The notes below the pieces were generated by a model, which was given only the letters and a program-made list of their open reading frames with translations, had not been told where the DNA came from and did no database searches. A program made the position numbers and the translations under genes. A DNA stretch of 6,077 bases from Methanothrix sp. (lineage in GTDB: Archaea; Halobacteriota; Methanosarcinia; Methanotrichales; Methanotrichaceae). This document shows, piece after piece, positions 1 through 5,280 of the stretch. The number at the start of each line of letters is the position of its first letter. Position 1 is the first letter of the stretch. The stretch spans positions 1-6,077 of the forward strand of contig JAJRAX010000012.1 of the NCBI GenBank assembly GCA_028679775.1, read 5' to 3'.

Positions 1-43
1 AAGTCTACCTTGCCGATGGAAGACAGAATTGTCCGAGAATCCT

Positions 44-74
44 GAAAAAGCATTAAAAGGTAACGGACATAAAA
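44..74 (-). terminator. oligo-T tracts downstream of tRNA-Pro
   Basis: Read on the minus strand, the bases just after the tRNA contain three short T runs (positions 74-71, 58-55 and 49-45) and no clear hairpin. Archaeal transcription, especially of tRNA genes, commonly ends at such T tracts. This is a composition-based call. The remainder of bases 1-80 shows no gene I can support. Confidence 0.4.
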
Positions 75-80
75 CCCTTA

Positions 81-153
81 TGGGGCCACGGCGATTTGAA
101 CGCCGGTCACAGGACCCCCAGTCCTGTAGGATACCAGGCTACCCTATGGCCCC
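81..153 (-). tRNA. tRNA-Pro (anticodon GGG)
   Basis: The reverse complement folds into a full cloverleaf of 73 nt. The acceptor stem is GGGGCCA/TGGCCCC with discriminator A. The D arm carries A14, G15, the GG pair and A21, with G-C pairs at its core and a T-T at its top. The anticodon stem is CAGGA/TCCTG around the 7-nt loop CTGGGGG, giving anticodon GGG, which reads CCC proline codons, with G at position 37 as is usual for tRNA-Pro. The variable region is 4 nt and the T arm is CGGCG-TTCAAAT-CGCCG. There is no intron and no encoded CCA, so CCA must be added after transcription. Confidence 0.97.
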
Positions 154-181
154 GCACAGCGCATCCAAGGATGTAGAGGTG

Positions 182-198
182 ACATATAAGCGTTTCCC
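182..198 (-). promoter_or_regulatory. TATA box and BRE for tRNA-Pro
   Basis: On the minus strand this reads GGGAAACGCTTATATGT: a purine-rich BRE-like GAAACG directly upstream of the TATA-like CTTATATG. The box ends about 30 nt before the tRNA 5' end, which predicts a transcript with a leader of only a few nucleotides, as expected for archaeal tRNA genes. Confidence 0.6.
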
Positions 199-261
199 AT
201 CGTTCCGGCCAAACCTGTGCCTTCATCCTGGGGGCCCAATGCGCCACACGCGTGCCACCTG

Positions 262-318
262 CGGAAAAATTCCTGGAGAACGCCGCCTGAGCCGTGATTG
301 CCGGGCTTTCGTTCTCCA
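262..318 (-). terminator. hairpin plus T-run after the secreted-protein gene
   Basis: Bases 274-282 (TGGAGAACG) and 310-318 (CGTTCTCCA) are a perfect 9-bp inverted repeat around a 27-nt loop that can itself form short GCC/GGC pairs. On the minus strand the hairpin begins about 6 nt after the stop codon of the upstream gene and is followed 4 nt later by a T5 run (269-265). Position, stem and T-run together fit an intrinsic-terminator-like 3' end. The long loop is unusual for such a terminator, so a structured 3' UTR is the alternative. Confidence 0.5.
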
Positions 319-324
319 ATTAGC

Positions 325-924
325 TCAGAACGAATAGATGGAGTTGCCGTTCGCCTGGGATTCGATGACTTCAGTTGGCACCGAGCTTGCATGGACCTCT
401 TCTCCTGTGTTGGGATCAGTGTAAACGTAGACCAGTTGGCCGGTCTTCTCATCCTCATAGGTGTAATATGCGAACAGGAGTTTGCCTGTCTTTGGATTGA
501 GGACGTCGTAGTATATCCTTCCGGTCAACGGATCGGAGTAGACGTTCACCGGAAGCCCAGTCTCGGAGTCTGTGTAGCTCTCGCCAAGCCAATTGCCGGA
601 CAGGTTCATGAGAGCACGTAGATAATTGGGATCTCTTACCAGTTGGCCGTCCACTATCTTGCTGCCCCGCGGAGCATTGCCCCAGCTCCACAAGTCGCTG
701 TCGTTCTCATCGCTCTCGTCCTCTTTGTTGGCTATCTGTTTCTGCAATATCGCTGGTGAGGCCGCAGCACTCTCCTCCTTAAAATCCTTTATCCAACTCT
801 GGGCAAACTCGCCGCTCACACTCTGGTAGTCAGGAGCGTCCTCGCTGCTGGCGAGAGCTGTCTGAAGGCAGAACGCAAATAGCAATAGGAGGCCGCACAA
901 TGCGGCAAAGGGGATCGATTTCAT
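325..924 (-). CDS. secreted acidic protein with TG-anchored 12-residue repeats
   Basis: Family not recognised. The chosen start gives 199 residues beginning with a clear signal peptide: MKS, a hydrophobic core at about 5-20, and a likely cleavage after ALA at residue 25. An in-frame ATG 10 codons earlier (position 954) would place charged residues before the signal, so it is less likely; neither start has a strong ribosome binding site. Mature residues 26-80 are acidic and polar, with a cluster of Asp, Glu, Ser and Asn at 67-77. Residues 117-176 carry TG dipeptides at 122, 134, 146, 161 and 173, spaced 12, 12, 15 and 12, each followed by alternating hydrophobic and aromatic residues and a D/N-P turn, suggesting a beta-hairpin repeat. 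No lipobox or C-terminal membrane anchor is visible, so the product is probably released or held in the cell envelope by contacts. It lies 42 nt downstream of the regulator gene on the same strand, so the two are probably co-transcribed. Confidence 0.75.
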   Translation of the reverse strand: MKSIPFAALCGLLLLFAFCLQTALASSEDAPDYQSVSGEFAQSWIKDFKEESAAASPAILQKQIANKEDESDENDSDLWSWGNAPRGSKIVDGQLVRDPNYLRALMNLSGNWLGESYTDSETGLPVNVYSDPLTGRIYYDVLNPKTGKLLFAYYTYEDEKTGQLVYVYTDPNTGEEVHASSVPTEVIESQANGNSIYSF

Positions 925-966
925 GCGTGCTTCATCCGGGCTGCAATCGTACATATTGCCAGTCAG

Positions 967-1482
967 CTATTCAATCTTTCTGGCTGCAACCTCTATCGCC
1001 CGGATGACGCTGTCCTTTGGGATAATAGTAGCCACAGGAATTGAGAGCAATCGCTCAACAGTGGGGCTGACGATTGGAGCGCAGACCAGAGCAGATGCGC
1101 CGTCCCTTTCTGCTCGGATGGCTGCGATGATGGCCTCCTCGATGGTGGTAGCTGAATACTCTCGGAGCGTCAGCATCTTGTCTCCAATCTTCATCTTCTT
1201 CTCGCTGATCTTGTCAAGAACCGGCCTGGCCGCGATGATTGCGATGAAGTTTCCATCAGACCCTTCAAGCTGGCGGATGGTCTTTACGATCTGGCGCAGA
1301 GTAGTGATGTTCGGCTCCCTGTGCCCGGAGAGGATCTTGTAGAGGGTGCTCTGAGGAATGGCCGATACCTTGGAAAACTCTCGCGCCGATAACCCCAGCT
1401 CTCCCAGGACCTCTTTTAAAGTCTCTCGCAGGCTCTCGTCCGATTGGAAGGCAGCCCTCATCAATCGCTCCACATTTGGCAT
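967..1482 (-). CDS. HTH regulator with PrpR_N-like sensor domain
   Basis: A 171-residue predicted cytoplasmic DNA-binding regulator. Residues about 18-73 look like an XRE/Cro-type helix-turn-helix: LSAREFSKVS forms the first helices and IPQSTLYKILSG the recognition helix, followed by TLRQIVKTI. Residues about 78-170 alternate strand and helix (LREYSATTIEEAI, GASALVCAPI, IPVATIIPKDSVIRAI), which resembles the PrpR N-terminal small-molecule-binding fold by eye. The ligand is unknown; C134 lies in that domain. No Shine-Dalgarno sequence precedes the ATG, and an A/T-rich box at about 1503-1513 sits at the spacing expected for a leaderless transcript. It is divergent from the cysteate synthase operon and upstream of the secreted-protein gene, so it could control either or both. 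The HTH assignment is firm; the sensor-domain assignment is by pattern recognition only. Confidence 0.85.
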   Translation of the reverse strand: MPNVERLMRAAFQSDESLRETLKEVLGELGLSAREFSKVSAIPQSTLYKILSGHREPNITTLRQIVKTIRQLEGSDGNFIAIIAARPVLDKISEKKMKIGDKMLTLREYSATTIEEAIIAAIRAERDGASALVCAPIVSPTVERLLSIPVATIIPKDSVIRAIEVAARKIE

Positions 1483-1547
1483 ACTATTGGATAATGAGAT
1501 TCAGTTATTTCTACTTTTGGGCAGATGAACTGCATTTCTGGCAAAGC

Positions 1548-1560
1548 TTTAACTATACAA
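1548..1560. promoter_or_regulatory. possible TATA element in divergent region
   Basis: The sequence TTTAACTATACAA reads as a TATA-like element on either strand (TTGTATAG on the minus strand). On the minus strand it would start transcription about 48 nt before the regulator's ATG; on the plus strand it would give a leader of roughly 90 nt for cysteate synthase. It competes with the boxes nearer each start codon and is only a candidate. Confidence 0.25.
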
Positions 1561-1613
1561 TGTGGCATGGATTGAGGCTAACAGTACTATTTCAGATATC
1601 GATTTTCACAATT

Positions 1614-1630
1614 AGGGCAAAATTTGTCCT
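1614..1630. promoter_or_regulatory. inverted repeat, candidate operator
   Basis: AGGGCAAA-A-TTTGTCCT is a 17-bp dyad with 8-bp arms and one mismatched pair, centred just upstream of the TATA-like box at 1642-1650. Its place at the promoter's upstream edge suits a regulator binding site, perhaps for the divergently encoded HTH protein. No binding evidence exists in the sequence itself. Confidence 0.35.
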
Positions 1631-1636
1631 CAGATA

Positions 1637-1650
1637 GAAAACATTATATT
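1637..1650 (+). promoter_or_regulatory. BRE/TATA-like box of the cysteate synthase operon
   Basis: The sequence GAAAACATTATATT resembles an archaeal promoter: an A-rich BRE followed by CATTATAT. The box centre is about 28 nt before the ATG at 1674, so initiation would fall almost on the start codon and give a near-leaderless mRNA. That sits awkwardly with the good GGAG ribosome binding site at 1659-1662, which would then not be transcribed, so a further-upstream promoter may also act. Confidence 0.4.
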
Positions 1651-1664
1651 CTCCATTTGGAGAA
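1649..1664. promoter_or_regulatory. perfect 7-bp dyad over the RBS, candidate operator
   Basis: TTCTCCA-TT-TGGAGAA is a perfect 7-bp inverted repeat with a 2-bp spacer. It lies between the TATA-like box and the cysteate synthase ATG, where a bound repressor would block polymerase recruitment in archaea. Its right arm contains the GGAG ribosome binding site (1659-1662, 11 nt before the ATG), so it has two possible roles: DNA operator, or RNA element hiding the RBS. A 2-nt loop is too tight without opening the inner pairs, so the operator reading is favoured. Confidence 0.4.
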
Positions 1665-1673
1665 GTTTCCTCT

Positions 1674-2936
1674 ATGGGCGAATATCTGCTCCGATGTGTT
1701 AGCGATGGATCGGTGCAGCCCAATCATTCCCTGAGCTGCCCTCATGACAATTCGCTTCTGCGCGCCGACTACAGGGCCCAGCAGATCGTACCGAAGAGCC
1801 TGCCAGGCATCTGGCGATTCCTCGACTGGCTTCCCGTGAATGAGCCCTTAGCCGGAACAGAAGGCGGTCCCGTGACCTACAAGAGCCGGGGGCTTGCCCG
1901 CGAGCTTGGCCTGGAGAGCCTCTTCATCAGCTTCAACGGCTTCTGGCCTGAGAAAGGTGCAGCACTGCCCACGGGCAGCTTCAAGGACCTGGAAGCGGCC
2001 CCAACCATCCAGATGCTGAGGGAACGCGGAGACTGCCCTACCCTCGTGGTGGCTTCAGCCGGAAACACCGCCCGAGCCTTTGCGCATGTATCCATTCTCA
2101 CACAACAGCCTCTGCTGCTCATCGTGCCGGAGAAGGCCCTCTCACGAATGTGGACGGTCCTCCCTGAGGATAAAAGAGGCGGAGCAGATCAGTTGGATCA
2201 GTTAGATCAATTCAATCAGTTGAAGTTGATTGCCGTCCGTGGGGACTACTACGACGCCATCGTGGTAGCTGAGAAGGTCCAGTCCCTACCAGGCAATGTT
2301 GCCGAGGGCGGGGCGAGAAACATCGCCCGGAGAGACGGCATGGGCACAGTGATGCTTGACTGCGCGCTCTCCTTGAAGGAGCTGCCCAAACATTACTTCC
2401 AGGCTGTAGGAAGTGGCACAGGCGGCATATCGGCCTGGGAGGCGGCCCTTCGTCTCATCAGAGATGGCCGTTTCGGAAGCATTCTACCGAGGCTTCACCT
2501 GGCTCAGAACATTCCAAATGCGCCTATCTTCTATGCCTGGATGGGACGAGAGCCCGAGGCCCCCAAGAGCGACATGTTCGATGATGTTCTGTTCAACCGA
2601 AAGCCGCCATATGCAATTCCCGGCGGGGTGAAAGACGCTCTGCAGGAGACAAACGGAGAGGTTTACGGTGTGACGGATCGGCAGGCGAAAGAGGCCAAGA
2701 GGCTCTTTGAAGAGAGCGAAGAGATCGATATCCTCAACGCCCCGGCGGTAGCGGTCGCTGCATTGGAGCAGGCGGTCAAATTAGGAAAAGTCCTGCCCAA
2801 AGATACAGTTCTTCTAAATATCACAGGCGGCGGCGTGGCCAGGATGAAGGAGATGCATTCCCTGCACCAGCTCAAACCCCAAATCGTCGTCAGCCAATGG
2901 CAAGAGGCAGCAGAATTTCTGGAGGCCAAAATATGA
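1674..2936 (+). CDS. cysteate synthase
   Basis: A 420-residue PLP enzyme of the threonine synthase-like fold, recognised as the Methanosarcinales-type cysteate synthase: O-phospho-L-serine plus sulfite gives L-cysteate and phosphate, the entry to coenzyme M via sulfopyruvate and sulfoacetaldehyde. Visible features are PTGSFKDLEA with the PLP lysine at K104, the substrate loop ASAGNTARAFA (127-137), the glycine-rich phosphate loop GSGTGG (246-251) and NITGGG (382-387). The segment FISFNGFWPEKGA before the lysine is characteristic of the family as I know it. The N-terminus retains only C8 and C22 of what in relatives can be a four-cysteine zinc knuckle. Residues 172-183 are four (D/N)Q(L/F) triplets encoded by a 9-bp tandem repeat. 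A GGAG site lies 11 nt before the ATG. The stop overlaps the next gene's start as ATGA. Threonine synthase is the alternative, judged less likely. Confidence 0.9.
   Translation: MGEYLLRCVSDGSVQPNHSLSCPHDNSLLRADYRAQQIVPKSLPGIWRFLDWLPVNEPLAGTEGGPVTYKSRGLARELGLESLFISFNGFWPEKGAALPTGSFKDLEAAPTIQMLRERGDCPTLVVASAGNTARAFAHVSILTQQPLLLIVPEKALSRMWTVLPEDKRGGADQLDQLDQFNQLKLIAVRGDYYDAIVVAEKVQSLPGNVAEGGARNIARRDGMGTVMLDCALSLKELPKHYFQAVGSGTGGISAWEAALRLIRDGRFGSILPRLHLAQNIPNAPIFYAWMGREPEAPKSDMFDDVLFNRKPPYAIPGGVKDALQETNGEVYGVTDRQAKEAKRLFEESEEIDILNAPAVAVAALEQAVKLGKVLPKDTVLLNITGGGVARMKEMHSLHQLKPQIVVSQWQEAAEFLEAKI
2187..2222 (+). repeat. four 9-bp tandem repeats in the cysteate synthase gene
   Basis: The units are GATCAGTTG, GATCAGTTA, GATCAATTC and AATCAGTTG, in frame and encoding DQL, DQL, DQF and NQL. 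They are inexact, so not freshly duplicated. They fall just before the strand KLIAVRGDYYDA, probably in a surface loop between core elements. Confidence 0.85.
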
Positions 2937-3817
2937 GTCAAGCAGTGAGCCAGATCATTGAAGAGAATACAACGCAGATCTCGGTGCAGATTATAGAGCA
3001 GATCAAAGATCAGACCATGAACCAGAACATCAGGCCACTGACGCTGACCATCCAGGGCGGGGTAGACAAGGACGGCCATCCTGATGCAGTTTCCTCTATC
3101 GAGATCGCCCGCGGAGAGATAATAGGAATAGTAGGGCCCACCGGCTCCGGCAAGAGCACTCTAATCGCTGATATCGAGCAATTCGCCTGGGGCGACACCC
3201 CATCTGGCAGAAGGATTCTCATAAATGGCCTACCTCCTGCGCCTGAACTCAGATCCGATCCCAGAAAGAAGCTGGTGGCCCAGCTCTCCCAGAATATGCA
3301 CTTCCTGGCAGACATGTCTGTGGGCGACTTTTTGAGGATGCATGCCAAATCACGGGGAAAGGACCCGGATCTTGCCGAACGGGTCATCACCCTCGCTAAC
3401 ACCCTCACTGGAGAGCCGGTCAATCCAGCATTCCAGCTCACAATCCTGAGCGGCGGCCAGTCTCGAGCCCTAATGGCCGCAGACATTGCGGTCATCAGCG
3501 ACTCGCCGATTGTGCTCATTGACGAGATCGAGAACGCCGGCATCAAGAAGCAAGAGGCCCTGCGCCTCCTCTCTGGAGAAGGAAAGATTGTGGTGGTTGT
3601 GACTCACGATCCCATGTTGGCCCTCATGGCCTCCAGGCGGATAGTCATGAAGAACGGAAGCATGACCAAGGTCATCAGCACCAACGAAAGCGAGCAGAAG
3701 GTCTTCAAGGACATCGAACGCGTTGACAGCTGGCTCGCAGCGTTGCGTGAGACCATTCGCCAGGGAGATGTCGTGGGCGACACAGCAAGCGGAGCCACAG
3801 GCGAGGTAGCAGCTTGA
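2933..3817 (+). CDS. soluble ABC-type ATPase of a three-gene cassette
   Basis: A 294-residue ABC ATPase. The start at 2933 is chosen because ATG overlaps the upstream stop as ATGA and GGAGG lies 7 nt before it. Motifs: Walker [10 protein letters not shown] (68-76), Q-loop region near Q117-Q120, signature LSGGQSRAL (172-180), Walker B VLIDE with D197 and E198, and H-loop VTHD with H225. After Walker B the usual SALD-type D-loop is replaced by IENAGIKK. There is a Gln-rich N-terminal stretch (about 1-32) before the ABC core and a C-terminal extension (about 245-294) with a [15 protein letters not shown] helix. No membrane segment and no permease gene is nearby, so an energy-coupling role in protein assembly or metal transfer is more likely than transport. 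Its partners are probably the next two genes. The specific function is unknown. Confidence 0.9.
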   Translation: MSQAVSQIIEENTTQISVQIIEQIKDQTMNQNIRPLTLTIQGGVDKDGHPDAVSSIEIARGEIIGIVGPTGSGKSTLIADIEQFAWGDTPSGRRILINGLPPAPELRSDPRKKLVAQLSQNMHFLADMSVGDFLRMHAKSRGKDPDLAERVITLANTLTGEPVNPAFQLTILSGGQSRALMAADIAVISDSPIVLIDEIENAGIKKQEALRLLSGEGKIVVVVTHDPMLALMASRRIVMKNGSMTKVISTNESEQKVFKDIERVDSWLAALRETIRQGDVVGDTASGATGEVAA

Positions 3818-4512
3818 AAATGATTGTAGCCGCGGGCACTCCAGGATCTGGCAAGACATCGGTTCTCATGCATGCCGTCAAGGATCTGCTGCGGGCCGGG
3901 CATCATCCGGCGCTGGTCAAGATCGACTGCATGTGGACGGAGGACGACGTCCGGTTCAAAAGGCTGGGCGTCCCAGTGGCTGTAGGCCTCTCCAGAGACA
4001 TGTGCCCTGACCACTATGCAATCTACAACTTCGAGGAGATGCTGGGGTGGGCAAAGGACCAGGGAGCGGACATTCTGCTCAATGAGACTGCAGGCCTCTG
4101 TCTGCGCTGTGCGCCTTACCCGGACAGGGCTCTGGCCATCTGTGTGATAGATGTTACCACTGGGCCCAATAGCCCTCTAAAGGTAGGACCGCTTCTCACC
4201 ACAGCCGACGCGGCTGTCATGACCAAGGGAGACCTCGTATCCCAGGCTGAGAGGGAGGTCTTCCGGGAACGGATTTTGGAAGCTAACCCCGGCTGCAGGA
4301 TCATCGAGGCCAATGGGCTGTCAGGCAAGGGATCGGCTGAACTCGCAGAGCTGATTGCAGGCTGGCCGGATGTCTCAGGTGAGATGGTCTTGCGGCACAA
4401 CCCGCCTTTAGCCATCTGCACATTATGCACTGGAGAGCTGAGGGTCTCCAAGGAGCATCACCGAGGAGTGTTGCGTCACCTGGACGGCTTCATGGAGTAC
4501 ACAGGCGAATAA
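3814..4512 (+). CDS. HypB/UreG-like P-loop GTPase, putative metallochaperone
   Basis: A 232-residue SIMIBI-class NTPase resembling HypB and UreG, which use GTP to load nickel into hydrogenase and urease. Motifs: Walker [10 protein letters not shown] (8-16), a switch-like [10 protein letters not shown] (36-45), NETAG (90-94) in the Walker B/G3 position, TKGD (137-140) as the G4 guanine-specificity motif, and NGLSGKG (167-173) as a G5-like loop. Cysteines occur as CLRC (96-99) directly after the switch and CTLC (202-205) near the C-terminus, plus C64; paired cysteines of this kind often bind metal. The TTG at 3814 overlaps the upstream TGA and has GAGGT 6 nt before it; an ATG two codons later (3820) is an equally good start. 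It is translationally coupled to the ABC ATPase. Neither urease nor hydrogenase genes are present here, so its client is unknown. Confidence 0.88.
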   Translation: MKMIVAAGTPGSGKTSVLMHAVKDLLRAGHHPALVKIDCMWTEDDVRFKRLGVPVAVGLSRDMCPDHYAIYNFEEMLGWAKDQGADILLNETAGLCLRCAPYPDRALAICVIDVTTGPNSPLKVGPLLTTADAAVMTKGDLVSQAEREVFRERILEANPGCRIIEANGLSGKGSAELAELIAGWPDVSGEMVLRHNPPLAICTLCTGELRVSKEHHRGVLRHLDGFMEYTGE

Positions 4513-4546
4513 AGAGAGAATACGAAGAATGCCGGGAGAAAGCTAG

Positions 4547-4553
4547 AAGGAGA
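4547..4553 (+). promoter_or_regulatory. ribosome binding site of the Fe-S gene
   Basis: AAGGAGA lies 10 nt before the ATG at 4564. It fixes that start and shows that the gene, although in the same operon, initiates independently across the 51-nt gap from the GTPase. Confidence 0.65.
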
Positions 4554-4563
4554 GAGCTAGATA

Positions 4564-5193
4564 ATGAAGCAGATAGAAAAGCTCCTGCCAGGATACAACT
4601 GTGGGGAGTGCGGTCTGGGAAGCTGCCGGGAATTTGCTGCAGCGCTGGTGGACGTGGCTGGGCTCGACAGGTGTCCTATTCTCAAGCAGGAGAGGTTCAA
4701 GGGCCGGGCGGAGGAGATCGCCGGGCTTTTAGCAAGCTCGGCTGAGGGCGCCGAGGAGATCATCGGTGTTCTCGATGGACTGCGGGCCGACTTCGCCTTG
4801 GCTCCGCTGTCATGCGAGCCATCCTGCCGAGAGGACCTGCATCCCTTCAACCCTGAGGCGCGGCTCACGGAGGGCGATATCTTCCGTTACAGGCCTATGG
4901 GATGCCCCATCACTCACTTCGCAAAGGTTCTCAGGTCAAGCCAGGGGATTGTCACAGTGCACCTGGTGGGTCCGGTGCATCTGCTCAAGGGGCTGCCGGC
5001 GCCGGAAGACATCGGCCTGTGCATGGTTGTAGCCTTCGAGGGCACAGTGAGCCGTGGACGAAGGCCTGAGGTCGGCGAGACGGTGCGATTCCTGCCTGAG
5101 CACTGCATGATGCAGAAGGTGCACTCCGGAGTTGTGGTGCACTCCGAGGGCAACCGACTCAGGATCGAAGGGATCGACCTGAAGGTGTGGTAG
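4564..5193 (+). CDS. Fe-S protein with corrinoid-Fe-S-protein-like N-terminal motif
   Basis: A 209-residue soluble protein. Residues 8-38 match the four-cysteine Fe-S domain (PF04060 type) found at the N-terminus of the large subunit of the CODH/ACS corrinoid Fe-S protein: C13, C16, C21 and C37 in a CX2CX4CX15C pattern with FAAAL after the third cysteine and proline after the fourth. It should bind a [4Fe-4S] cluster. The rest is not the TIM barrel or corrinoid domain of that subunit. It holds C84 and C88, a segment RYRPMGCPITHFA around C114, a beta-rich TVHLVGPVHL, and a C-terminal half with GTVSRGRRPEVGETVRFLP and C181. The start is set by the RBS at 4547. As last gene of the operon it is a candidate electron donor or cluster/metal carrier for the ATPase and GTPase. 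The Fe-S domain is clear; its role is inferred. Confidence 0.88.
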   Translation: MKQIEKLLPGYNCGECGLGSCREFAAALVDVAGLDRCPILKQERFKGRAEEIAGLLASSAEGAEEIIGVLDGLRADFALAPLSCEPSCREDLHPFNPEARLTEGDIFRYRPMGCPITHFAKVLRSSQGIVTVHLVGPVHLLKGLPAPEDIGLCMVVAFEGTVSRGRRPEVGETVRFLPEHCMMQKVHSGVVVHSEGNRLRIEGIDLKVW

Positions 5194-5250
5194 GAAGAGG
5201 GCAACAGAAATATCGCCAATGCCTGAGTGATGGAACGATCTCTGACCAGA

Positions 5251-5280
5251 CAAAACAAAAAAGTTACAGACCAACTTTTG
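5251..5280. terminator. bidirectional T-rich terminator region
   Basis: AAAAGTT (5259-5265) and AACTTTT (5273-5279) form a 7-bp inverted repeat with a 7-nt loop, about 65 nt after the Fe-S gene stop, ending in a T4 run on the plus strand. On the minus strand the T-rich TTTTTTGTTTTG (5262-5251) follows the stop codon of the coiled-coil gene directly. The element may therefore end transcription from both sides; the minus-strand signal is the stronger one. Confidence 0.45.

Noticed and set aside
1..45. Possible C-terminus of a plus-strand gene entering from the left edge (14 codons, then TGA)
   Set aside because: Too short to show any family signature, and all frames here are similarly uninformative; nothing supports a gene.
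29..337. Open reading frame of 102 codons on the plus strand
   Set aside because: It runs antisense through the whole tRNA-Pro and the terminator hairpin, and its translation resembles no protein family.
298..621. Plus-strand open frame opposite the secreted-protein gene
   Set aside because: Shadow of a gene whose signal peptide and repeats make sense on the minus strand.
1483..1673. NrpR (GGAA-N6-TTCC) or MsvR (TTCG-N6-CGAA) operator in the divergent region
   Set aside because: Looked for both patterns; neither is present. The dyads found have different sequences.
2897..2932. Earlier in-frame ATG for the ABC ATPase
   Set aside because: It lies deep in the cysteate synthase gene without a fitting RBS; the ATG at 2933 has GGAGG at 7 nt and an ATGA overlap.
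1674..2936. Threonine synthase as the identity of the PLP enzyme
   Set aside because: Shared fold, but the sequence around the PLP lysine and the N-terminal segment fit the cysteate synthase family better.
2933..3817. Component of an ABC transporter
   Set aside because: No permease or binding-protein gene nearby, an atypical D-loop, and tight coupling to a GTPase and Fe-S protein.
3470..4014. Long minus-strand open frames across the ABC/GTPase junction
   Set aside because: They lie opposite two clear motif-bearing genes and have no recognisable domain or start signal.
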